Shown here: positions 9,826 through 17,634 of the stretch, in pieces
How positions within the stretch are numbered: position 1 is the stretch's first letter
Layout: the number at the start of each line of letters is the position of its first letter
Origin: a bacterium
Lineage (GTDB): Bacteria; Bacteroidota; Rhodothermia; Rhodothermales; UBA10348
Direction of reading: 5' to 3'
Length of the DNA stretch: 44,402 nucleotides
Assembly (NCBI GenBank): GCA_013204185.1
Contig: JABMOI010000061.1
Span: forward strand, 1-44,402
Program-made: the position numbers and the translations under genes
The notes under the pieces: model-generated
What the model was told of the DNA's origin: nothing
The model's database searches: none
The model's input: only the letters and a program-made list of their open reading frames with translations

Positions 9826-11202
9826 CTATCGTGGCAGACGCTGATCCATATCGGCAACAACGAATGCCATAACTCCCATGGTAGCCACAGATTTGGCCAC
9901 TTCTACTGGATCCAACTTATCTACGTAATCCGCATTGGTATGGTGGTACCAGAAATACTTCGTTCCATCGACGTTTAGTCCCATTCCAGGAACCCCCTCC
10001 TGCATGATAGGGCCAATATCTGCGCCCCCTCCACCTTTTGTGATTACGCCAGAGTCAATGCTTTTCAACAGGCCGCCAACTTGAGTTATGATGTCAAAAG
10101 CCGCCTCACTTCCTGAAAATCCAAATCCAATGGGAGCAAACACGCCACCGTCCGACTCCATAGCCAATATGTGATTATCCAATTCATCGATGTGGGCATC
10201 TTTGTACGCATTTCCGCCGCGCATACCATTCTCTTCGTTGGTCCACATAACCACACGAATCGTTCTTTTGGGACGCAAACCTAGTTTTTTCATCAAACGA
10301 AGCGCCTCCCAAGCTGCAACACAGCCTCCAGCATCGTCCATTGCGCCGGTTCCCACATCCCACGAATCAATGTGACCTCCAAAAACGATGACTTCGTCTG
10401 GAAATTCACTTCCTACTAATTCCCCAACGACATTTCTCGACTCAGAGTCGGGTAGCCACACATCATCCAACTTGAGCGTCACGGAAATTGTGTGACCCCG
10501 ATCTTGCATGCGCTGCATCATGAGCGCGTCTTCAACTGTAACGGCCGCGTGCGGAATTTTAGGGACTCCGTCTGCATAGCTAGAGTTTCCCGTGTGAGGG
10601 GTGTACAACGAGTTGGGAGTGACTGAGCGGACCAGGCTTGCAATTGCACCCGCTTCTGCAGCTTTGATTGCTCCGTTTCCCCGATAACTAACCGTGGCAC
10701 CATACGATGTAAATGGAACGTTCCATAGCACGATTTTTCCCTTCGCTTTAGCCTTATTCGCCTCTAGGTCATCATAGGAGCTTACGACAAACACCTCCCC
10801 AGTTACCCCGTTAGGACCCGTTCCTACGGTCCCTCCTAAACCCAAAATCTGCAATTTTCTGTGGTGAGGAGCGAGTAACACGAGCGACTCCTCCCCGCGA
10901 ACCCAATGAGGAACCATTACTTTTTCGCCTCGAACGTTTTCGAGGCCGTCTGCCTTCATCGCCTCCAAAATCCAATCGATGGCCGTTTCTAGATTGTCTG
11001 AACCTGAAAAACGTGGTCCAAACGTATCTGTCAGATACGCCAATCTGTTCCAAGCCGCGCTGTCTGCCAGCGCAGCGTCAATGATTTGATCCGCTGCAGA
11101 CTGATACTGGGCGGCAATATCCTGTCCACTGTCTGCTTGTTTGCAAAGACCGGGATGGGAAAACAGAACGGCAACTAGTGCCAAGGTAAAAAGACGTTTC
11201 AT
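9826..11202 (-). CDS. Secreted M28-family metallopeptidase (carboxypeptidase Q-like)
   Basis: The product has 458 residues with a signal peptide (MKRLFTLALVAVLFSHPGLC). A protease-associated (PA) insert is seen at about 130-240 (VTGEVFVVSSYDDLEANKA, GKIVLWN). The co-catalytic zinc site is complete: His277 in GGHIDSWD, bridging Asp289 in MDDAGG, catalytic Glu323 and ligand Glu324 in TNEENG, Asp351 in MESDGG, and a late His in FWYHHTNADYVDK. The architecture is that of plasma glutamate carboxypeptidase/carboxypeptidase Q, which removes residues from small peptides. It is transcribed toward the secreted protease operon and could degrade its peptide products, but no sequence link shows that. The ATG is preceded by AAGGAT, a plausible ribosome site. 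Confidence 0.9.
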   Translation of the reverse strand: MKRLFTLALVAVLFSHPGLCKQADSGQDIAAQYQSAADQIIDAALADSAAWNRLAYLTDTFGPRFSGSDNLETAIDWILEAMKADGLENVRGEKVMVPHWVRGEESLVLLAPHHRKLQILGLGGTVGTGPNGVTGEVFVVSSYDDLEANKAKAKGKIVLWNVPFTSYGATVSYRGNGAIKAAEAGAIASLVRSVTPNSLYTPHTGNSSYADGVPKIPHAAVTVEDALMMQRMQDRGHTISVTLKLDDVWLPDSESRNVVGELVGSEFPDEVIVFGGHIDSWDVGTGAMDDAGGCVAAWEALRLMKKLGLRPKRTIRVVMWTNEENGMRGGNAYKDAHIDELDNHILAMESDGGVFAPIGFGFSGSEAAFDIITQVGGLLKSIDSGVITKGGGGADIGPIMQEGVPGMGLNVDGTKYFWYHHTNADYVDKLDPVEVAKSVATMGVMAFVVADMDQRLPR

Positions 11203-11284
11203 AACAGAAGGATACGCGTTAGGTTTAGTCCATCAATCTACATGATTCCCTCAAATCAAACGAAGCGTTCTCCAAAATAATCCT

Positions 11285-11548
11285 ATGATGCCTCCAGACC
11301 AGACACCCATTATCAAATTGAAAAACCTCGGACCCGCATCAGAACGTATGCTGGCCCAGATTGATGTGTTTACTGCCGGCGATATTCGCACGCTGAGTCC
11401 AGCTTTGATCTACCGGATTTTAAGGGACAAAGGGACTCCCGTCTCCATGAACCTTATCTACGCCCTTGAGGCGGCCATATCTGGTCGTCATTGGCTTGAA
11501 CTAACATCGTCCGAAAAACAGACGTTAAAAGAAGCGTGCGGCGCTTAG
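11285..11548 (+). CDS. Stand-alone TfoX C-terminal-domain protein
   Basis: The product has 87 residues and matches the TfoX_C helix-hairpin-helix-type domain throughout: KNLGPASERMLAQIDVFTAGDIR near the start and NLIYALEAAISGRHWLELTS near the end. The TfoX N-terminal domain is absent and there is no room for it upstream, so this is a complete single-domain form, which is common outside Proteobacteria. TfoX links to competence regulation in some bacteria. For the isolated C-terminal domain, nucleic-acid binding is only suggested by its fold. Two adjacent ATG codons are possible starts. It converges with the CBS-fusion gene with 13 bases between stops. Confidence 0.85.
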   Translation: MMPPDQTPIIKLKNLGPASERMLAQIDVFTAGDIRTLSPALIYRILRDKGTPVSMNLIYALEAAISGRHWLELTSSEKQTLKEACGA

Positions 11549-11561
11549 GATCTGCAAGGCA

Positions 11562-13484
11562 TTAGGTCCCAGAGCTTGCGCTATCCTCAAAGAGCCTCGC
11601 CGCGAGTAAATTGAAATCAGTTTCGGTAATAATTCCAACCAACTGGCCGTTAAGAACAACCGGGAGCGCTCCAATATTGTGCTCTCTCATGATGCGAATT
11701 GCGTCAATGGTCGCTATTTCCGGAGAAACGGAAATGGGATTACGCACCATAATTTCTCCCACCGAAAGGTCTTCATCGTGCCCTGTATGGGGCAAATCGG
11801 TTAGCGCCTTGAGAATGGATCGGTGCGTGACAAGTCCCACCAAGCGATGTTCGTCATCTTCGACCAATATATGGCGGATGTGCCGCCAGCTCATAAGAAT
11901 GGCAACAAAATCGACCAATTCATCTTCCCTAACTGTGAACAAGTCCGTCGACATAAAGTGCTCGACTCGCGTGCCATGAATTGTGTTTACGGCTTTGGGC
12001 TTTACGGCTGCGAGGCTCCATTCATGCCCCGGTTTACCTGATTTTTGACGGGAAATCATCCCCTCAACAAGGGAGTCTAAGCGTTCGGCTCTCGAATTTC
12101 CTCCCGCTCGTTTCATACTTGCCAACGAACTGAGTTGCCATTGAGCGCCTGTCATTTTTGATTTGACACGTGCATCTATCACGCCCAAGTATGTTTCAAT
12201 ATCCTCTTCGTCGACCTTTCTGGCCTGAAGCCCTTCGCGGGAAATATCGATGAGTTGCTCAACAATTAATTTATCCGCAGACCAGCGTTTCCCATCGATC
12301 CAGTCTATTTCAGAAGCCAAACCACGCCGAGCTGAGCCAATAAAATTGCTTTTAGCATCGTCGAAATCCATCAAAGGCCGAATATCCTTGTGATGAAGCG
12401 CAATTCCCTGCATGAGTCCAGCCCAAAACGCGGCATTGGCCACTTCATCTATTGTGGACGGGCCGGACGGAATGTATCGATTTTCGATGCGCAAATGGGG
12501 CTGATGCCCGCTAATTCCGTAACAAGCCCGATTCCACCGATACACGGTTCCGTTGTGAAGTTGAAGCGCTTTTAGTTTTGGGACCTCGCCTCGTTCAAGC
12601 ATTTCAAACGGGTCTTCGTAATCGCATGTCATGATCACACGGAAGCGAGCAATATCCTCCTTGAATATTTCTGTAACGGACTCGTTCACCCATTCCGTTC
12701 CAAAATGGACTCGTGGACTCATGTCCCTTAAGTACAAGTTGCTACTTCGCGTATCCACTGCTTGTTGAAATAGCGCAATGCGCGTTTCTCTCCACAACCG
12801 TTTTCCGAAGAGAATCGGCGAGTTTGCGGCGGCTGCAAGTACAGGACCAGACACCAGTTGTGCGATATTGTAATAGTGAGCAAACGTATCGGGTGTTGCT
12901 TGGAAATGAATCTGAAAGCTCGTGTTGCAGCCTTCAACCATGATGTTGTCATGCTGAAAAAAGAGCTCGTCCACCCCTCGAATGTGATATTGAGCCTTTC
13001 CGCCTTTCAACGACATAATTGTGTCGTTCAACTTGAAATATCGTGGCTTAGGAGCCATGTTATCCAGCCGTAAATCCCAAGCATGGATGGTTGGAAGGAT
13101 CCCTGCAAGTACAATTTTAGCGCCTACCTCACCAGAAAGACCCCGGGCATAGGCCACGAGATCGTCCAAGCTTTTTTGCATTTCGCGAAAACATGAACCG
13201 GTCAGCTCTATGGGATCCAGGTTGATTTCTAAATTGAAACGCGTTAGTTCATTTACCAAGCGTTCGTTGTCACTTAGCGCAAGAACTTCTTCTGCCAAGG
13301 GAGAAGGCTGAAACTGTCCGTCGACTAAAAAAAGTTCTTGCTCGGCTCCAATGCGCTGAACCTCCGTCTCGAACATATTCTGTTCCAACATGAAATCCAG
13401 TGCACGCATGTCCTGCATGATGTGCCGAGTAAACCGGCGGATCGCGGCTGAATCGTGTTGCGTCTTTATGTCCTGCTGACCCAT
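11562..13484 (-). CDS. Glutamate-cysteine-ligase-like (GCS2) protein fused to a CBS-domain pair
   Basis: The product has 640 residues when started at the ATG before GQQDIKTQ, which has AAGGAA just upstream; the longer reading frame adds 28 unlikely residues. The first 480 residues resemble the GCS2/ATP-dependent carboxylate-amine ligase fold (RIGAEQELFLVD, FNLEINLDP, FQIHFQA). The last 130 form two CBS motifs (MSTDLFTV...RHILV...LVGLVTHRSI and IMVRNPISV...ALPVV...LVGIITETDF). CBS pairs bind adenosyl nucleotides and commonly regulate the attached enzyme, so energy-gated amide-bond synthesis is a reasonable guess. True gamma-glutamylcysteine synthesis is not established, because no glutathione synthetase lies nearby. 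It is divergent from the TPR-DUF4292-EnvC operon. Confidence 0.83.
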   Translation of the reverse strand: MGQQDIKTQHDSAAIRRFTRHIMQDMRALDFMLEQNMFETEVQRIGAEQELFLVDGQFQPSPLAEEVLALSDNERLVNELTRFNLEINLDPIELTGSCFREMQKSLDDLVAYARGLSGEVGAKIVLAGILPTIHAWDLRLDNMAPKPRYFKLNDTIMSLKGGKAQYHIRGVDELFFQHDNIMVEGCNTSFQIHFQATPDTFAHYYNIAQLVSGPVLAAAANSPILFGKRLWRETRIALFQQAVDTRSSNLYLRDMSPRVHFGTEWVNESVTEIFKEDIARFRVIMTCDYEDPFEMLERGEVPKLKALQLHNGTVYRWNRACYGISGHQPHLRIENRYIPSGPSTIDEVANAAFWAGLMQGIALHHKDIRPLMDFDDAKSNFIGSARRGLASEIDWIDGKRWSADKLIVEQLIDISREGLQARKVDEEDIETYLGVIDARVKSKMTGAQWQLSSLASMKRAGGNSRAERLDSLVEGMISRQKSGKPGHEWSLAAVKPKAVNTIHGTRVEHFMSTDLFTVREDELVDFVAILMSWRHIRHILVEDDEHRLVGLVTHRSILKALTDLPHTGHDEDLSVGEIMVRNPISVSPEIATIDAIRIMREHNIGALPVVLNGQLVGIITETDFNLLAARLFEDSASSGT

Positions 13485-13624
13485 AATTCCTTGGTGTTGA
13501 GGTCTGTACTGTCCGCCTACTCCATATAACCGGATAACTAGGGTAAAAAGGCAAGGTGTAAGAAACAACTACTGATGAGCAACTAAAAGACGAAACTTGC
13601 ACCAATCGGCGCCGTTTTTGAGGA

Positions 13625-14833
13625 ATGAGATCTCGACTTCCTCTAACCTTTTATTTGGGTCTACAGACCTACAGCCTCGCTAGGCGGCTTTTTGCAGTGA
13701 TTTTGATTCTCACTGCCTGCGGAGTTTTTCCTCGCTTTTCTCAAGCGTTTCAGTCCGACGCTCAAAAAGAGGTGCATGCAAAAACGATTTTGATCCGTGG
13801 CCTGACACAACTGAGAATCGGATTCCCAGACAAAGCCGCTACGTTGTTTGCAGAAGGACTTAGCGTAAATCCAGACAATACAGCGTTGCTCTCTTCGATG
13901 GCTGACGCCCAATTTGCCGTTGGGGACCTATCGCTAGCCACATTTTATGCTGAAAAAGCGCTTGCGTTAGAACCGGACAACGTAGAATTGAATAAGCTGG
14001 CTCTGTTTTTATTTAAAGAAGCCGGTGACGCAATCAACGCGGTGCGTTATTCAACTAAGTTGGTGACGCTCAATCCCACTGATCTCGAACCCCGGATCTC
14101 AAACATTCTCTTGTTGAATGATTTAGGCATGACGGTCGAAGCGCTCGCGAGCGCGCAGCAAGGACTCTTGGCATTCCCTCAAAACGAAACCATGCTTCGC
14201 ATAGCATTACCCATCTTTATGTCTGCGGGCTCTCTATCAGAAGCGACTCGCGCAGCCTCTCAAATTTCAGAGTTGACATCTGATCCGGAAGACGTGTTTG
14301 AACTTTCGAAAATCCTCGTCCAGAATGGAGAACTCGAACAAGCGCGCGATCTACTTCGAGCCTTGGCGTTTTCTGATCCGGATTTTGAACAGGCAGCTTC
14401 CACCTTGAATGTGTTGTCTACGCAGGCTGCTACGGATCAAGGCCAGACATCGAATGCGAATGAGCCTTCGGACCTCGCAGAGACGGATCCACAGGGCGAG
14501 GCAAATCGGTTGTTTTCAGACGGGCAGTTCGAGCAAGCTGCAACATTGGCTCAAGCCCAGATTGAAGCTGACCCAAGGAAGCTCGATATGTGGGTCTTGG
14601 CGGTTCGGTCGCTTATCGAACTGAACCAAACTCCAGAGGCGATTTTCTTGGCGGAAGATGGTGGGCTCTTGTTTCCCGGATACGCCCCGCTTCTATTTCA
14701 ACACGCGCGAGCTCTTAGAAAGTCGAATCGGCAATCCGAGGCAATTGAAAAAGCGACCAAGGCACTCGAAAACCTTGATCCGAATTCCGTGTTGTTTAAA
14801 GAGATTCAAACCTTTCTGGGTCAATCAAACTGA
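13625..14833 (+). CDS. Exported TPR protein
   Basis: The product has 402 residues. A long positively charged N-terminus is followed by one hydrophobic stretch (about residues 20-37) and SQAFQ, a likely signal peptide. Several TPR units follow (for example AATLFAEGLSVNPDNTALL and LATFYAEKALALEPDNVEL). A polar linker at about 265-285 (TDQGQTSNANEP) separates a second TPR block. No catalytic motif is visible. Its stop overlaps the ATG of the next gene as TGATG, so translation is probably coupled. The conserved neighbours suggest a scaffold in envelope assembly. That is inference. Confidence 0.8.
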   Translation: MRSRLPLTFYLGLQTYSLARRLFAVILILTACGVFPRFSQAFQSDAQKEVHAKTILIRGLTQLRIGFPDKAATLFAEGLSVNPDNTALLSSMADAQFAVGDLSLATFYAEKALALEPDNVELNKLALFLFKEAGDAINAVRYSTKLVTLNPTDLEPRISNILLLNDLGMTVEALASAQQGLLAFPQNETMLRIALPIFMSAGSLSEATRAASQISELTSDPEDVFELSKILVQNGELEQARDLLRALAFSDPDFEQAASTLNVLSTQAATDQGQTSNANEPSDLAETDPQGEANRLFSDGQFEQAATLAQAQIEADPRKLDMWVLAVRSLIELNQTPEAIFLAEDGGLLFPGYAPLLFQHARALRKSNRQSEAIEKATKALENLDPNSVLFKEIQTFLGQSN

Positions 14834-15645
14834 TGCGAACCACCAAACCATATTCTGTTAGAATAACTTCGTGGCTACTTCTGCTTCTTGCGGCTATGGG
14901 ATCGGGCATGCTGGTTGGATGCGCATCAACGAATTCAAGCCGCTCTGCAGACGAGACTCTCGGTTCATTCCCCAATCATTCAGTCGCCGAAATATTGGCT
15001 CTGGTACCTGAGTATCCCAAGGAATTACAGAAAGTCAGAATTCAAGCCCAAATCGCGGTAGCGTCTCCGGAGATGGACGGCACCTTTACCGCCGTTGCAG
15101 ATGCCTCCCACTTTGACTCCTTGTTTGTGCGGATCAAATTTCCGCTGGGAATAGAAGGAGCTCGCGTCCTCATCACACCCGATTCTGCCTTTACCTACGA
15201 TCGGATTCAAAATACGGTCTATCGAAGCAGCGCCAGTAAAATGAAGTCCATTCTGCCAGGCTCCGTGATGGGACTCGATTTGGTTGAGCAAATCACCGGT
15301 TTTGTGGCAATAGACCCTGCTATCGACTGGGAAATTCAGACTGAATCGTCGAGATACTATCTCCACTCGCCAGACGGGACCATTCGATATACGATTGACC
15401 CCACGATCTGGAGAATTGAGCACGTTCAACTGCGCGATTTGACCGGCGTCGTAATCGAGCAGCGTTGGTACCTAGATTTCTCCGAAAAAGACGGGGTATT
15501 GCTCCCCTCACGCATGATCTATGTTGAGCCAAGCAGTGACACGCGTCTATCGATATCCCTGCAAAAAATGGACAAAAATCCGGGACGTCTCCATTTTGAT
15601 TTAGGAGTTCGTGCCGATACTCAATGGAAAGATCTCACGCCATAA
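14833..15645 (+). CDS. DUF4292-family outer-membrane lipoprotein
   Basis: The product has 270 residues. A lipoprotein signal is clear: a hydrophobic helix ending LVGCAS, with the Cys at about residue 30 for lipid attachment. The rest reads as a LolA/LolB-like half-barrel (VRIQAQIAVASPEMDGTFTAVADASHFDSL, WEIQTESSRYYL), which is how DUF4292 proteins look. Members of this family in Bacteroidota are generally found just upstream of an EnvC-type peptidase, as here. The gene overlaps both neighbours by one base (TGATG at its start, TAATG at its end), which argues for coupled translation and a shared task. It may help place lipoproteins or glycolipids in the outer membrane, but that is not shown by sequence. 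Confidence 0.85.
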   Translation: MRTTKPYSVRITSWLLLLLAAMGSGMLVGCASTNSSRSADETLGSFPNHSVAEILALVPEYPKELQKVRIQAQIAVASPEMDGTFTAVADASHFDSLFVRIKFPLGIEGARVLITPDSAFTYDRIQNTVYRSSASKMKSILPGSVMGLDLVEQITGFVAIDPAIDWEIQTESSRYYLHSPDGTIRYTIDPTIWRIEHVQLRDLTGVVIEQRWYLDFSEKDGVLLPSRMIYVEPSSDTRLSISLQKMDKNPGRLHFDLGVRADTQWKDLTP

Positions 15646-16835
15646 TGCGCTTTCATATCGTTTTCATAAGTCTGTTGCTTGTGCTTGCCTCGCCAAGTAC
15701 ACCCGCCGTTGCTCAGCAAACGGCGGGCGGAAAATCGTCTACGGAGCTCAAATTAGAGCAGTTGAGAAATGAAATTGCGGCCGAAGAACGCGCCCTAGCC
15801 GAAACGGAGAACGAGGAAAAAGCCTCGCGCAGCAGGCTTTCCGACCTAAATCGCCAGTTATCTCTACGCGAGGAACTGATGCGTAACTATTCTAAACGAG
15901 TAGAGCAGCTTAAAACAGAGCGGGACTCTCTTCAAACCTCCATTTCCGCACTAAACAGGGACCTTGACCTCGTTAAAACTGAATATCAAGCTCGTGCCAC
16001 TCACGCCTACCGATATGGAAGGCAACACGATGCGGCTCTTATTTTGTCTGCCTCTTCTATTAATCAGATGCTAGTTCGCATCAACTACCTGAGGCGTTTT
16101 ACCCTTAAAAGGAAAGACAAATTGGCCGAGATTCAGCTTTCAACACTGGATTTGCAAGAAAAACGTTCGACTATGCAGCAAAAGCTGGTCGAATCCGAAA
16201 TGACACTTGTAAATATTGACCGAGAACAGGAGAAACTCGACAAACTTCGGGCGACGGTAGGGGAAGAACTCTCCCGAATCAAAACGGAGAAAGACTCAAG
16301 ATCAGAAAGTTTGGCTGAAAAAAGGACGATGGAACAGCAACTGATTGAATTAATCCGGTCCTATCTGACGTCAAATTCGAGAAAGGCACTTCCGGCCTCG
16401 CCAACGGCTATTTCGCCGTCGCTACTTACCGGATCTTTCGCCGCTGCGCGAGGACAATTAGATTGGCCTTCTATTGGATCTGTGATTGAACCATTTGGTG
16501 ATATTGTCCATCCTCAGTACGGAACCAAAACTCCAAATCCTGGGATCTTGATAAAGACACCTCCTAGCACAGAAGTTAATTCCGTGTTTGCAGGACAAGT
16601 GAGCACCATTGACATCATTCCAGACATGGGGCGCTTTATTATTATAGAACACGGCGACTACCACACAGTGTATGGTAATTTCTCCCTGATCTACGTTTCA
16701 CAAGGCGATACCATAGAAACGGGGCAGCTACTCGGTCGCTCTGGAACGGACATGGAGCCAAGAGGCGAGTCTGTCTTTTTTGCCGTTTTCAAAAATGGCG
16801 TCCCTCAGAATCCTATTCAATGGTTGCGCCGATAA
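15645..16835 (+). CDS. EnvC-like murein hydrolase activator (degenerate M23/LytM domain)
   Basis: The product has 396 residues from the ATG that overlaps the previous stop; it opens the signal peptide MRFHIVFISLLLVLA...AVAQQ. A long coiled coil covers about 30-250 (heptad-rich, KLEQLRNEIAAEERALAE and onward). The C-terminal 120 residues form a LytM/M23 fold. The zinc residues of active M23 enzymes are missing: the HxxxD site reads NPGILIK and the HxH site reads VFFAV. This is what is seen in EnvC, which activates amidases instead of cutting peptidoglycan itself. The probable client in this window is the Amidase_3 enzyme at the left end, but the pairing is inferred. Confidence 0.87.
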   Translation: MRFHIVFISLLLVLASPSTPAVAQQTAGGKSSTELKLEQLRNEIAAEERALAETENEEKASRSRLSDLNRQLSLREELMRNYSKRVEQLKTERDSLQTSISALNRDLDLVKTEYQARATHAYRYGRQHDAALILSASSINQMLVRINYLRRFTLKRKDKLAEIQLSTLDLQEKRSTMQQKLVESEMTLVNIDREQEKLDKLRATVGEELSRIKTEKDSRSESLAEKRTMEQQLIELIRSYLTSNSRKALPASPTAISPSLLTGSFAAARGQLDWPSIGSVIEPFGDIVHPQYGTKTPNPGILIKTPPSTEVNSVFAGQVSTIDIIPDMGRFIIIEHGDYHTVYGNFSLIYVSQGDTIETGQLLGRSGTDMEPRGESVFFAVFKNGVPQNPIQWLRR

Positions 16836-16878
16836 TTTCGCGGTTGCAGGTAGTCCGGCTTGAGCCGTAGCTTGAGGT

Positions 16879-17520
16879 ATGAGCGGACGCACAGTAATCA
16901 CAGAACGACACATCCAAGACGCGGTAAGAGCCGGGAAAAACGTAGTCCTAGCTCCCCCAAATGCGCTAGTTACTCCCCTAGCAACGGACTCTGCACGTTC
17001 TCTAGGCGTAACCATCCAGTTTGGAGCAGAATCCAGTCCCCAAACCCTTGAAACCGAGACACCAAACGGCATAATCTGTATTGGCTCTGACCACGGCGGT
17101 TTTGAAATGAAGTCTGACTTGATCTCCTTCCTGCAAGAAAAAGGACGCATCGTTTTGGACCTGGGTACCGATTCAACGAAATCGTGTGACTACCCAGATT
17201 TCGCCTATGCCGTATCCCGAACGGTCGCGGAAGGGAAAGCGGGTATCGGTATTATGATCGATGGCGTTGGAGTCGGTTCAAGCATGGTGTGCAATAAAGT
17301 CCCTGGAATCCGAGCTGCTTGTGCCTACAATGAGTTTGCGGCTTGGAACGCAAGGGCACATAACAATGCGAATATACTTACCCTAGGAAGCCGTTCAATG
17401 GGAATTGAAGTCGTCAAGCGGATCGTTACAACCTTCTTGGAAACGGACTTTGAAGGCGGAAGGCACGCAAAACGAGTCCAGAAAATTACAGACGTAGAGT
17501 CTCGCTTTTCTCGTAGCTAA
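16879..17520 (+). CDS. RpiB/LacAB-family sugar-phosphate isomerase-like protein with N-terminal extension
   Basis: The product has 213 residues. Residues about 64-205 match the RpiB fold: GSDHGGFEMK (Asp71, His72), DYPDFAYAV, GVGVGSSMVCNKVPGIRAA, RAHNNANILTLGSR and the closing FEGGRHAKRVQKI. Two departures stand out. The position of the catalytic Cys66 of E. coli RpiB (ILICGTGVG) is Asp128 here (IMIDGVGVG). There is also a 60-residue extension, ITERHIQDAV...TPLATDSARSLGV, a segment type known from other multidomain enzymes but not from RpiB itself. The fold is sure. Ribose-5-phosphate isomerase activity is not, so no gene symbol is given. The reading frame lies 43 bases behind the EnvC gene and 114 ahead of lpdA. 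Confidence 0.83.
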   Translation: MSGRTVITERHIQDAVRAGKNVVLAPPNALVTPLATDSARSLGVTIQFGAESSPQTLETETPNGIICIGSDHGGFEMKSDLISFLQEKGRIVLDLGTDSTKSCDYPDFAYAVSRTVAEGKAGIGIMIDGVGVGSSMVCNKVPGIRAACAYNEFAAWNARAHNNANILTLGSRSMGIEVVKRIVTTFLETDFEGGRHAKRVQKITDVESRFSRS

Positions 17521-17634
17521 GGTTTTCTTGCCTCCCGAATTGCGTATTCACTTGCTCTCAATAGCTAGAAAAGAGATTCGCCGTATTTTTAAGACTTCCG
17601 AATTTTGTTGAAGCTAACCCTCGCCTGAACCATT

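Noticed and set aside
16857-16868. CGGCTTGAGCCG hairpin before the RpiB-like gene as a terminator or operator.
   Set aside because: The stem is only 4-5 bp and no T tract follows; too weak to support.
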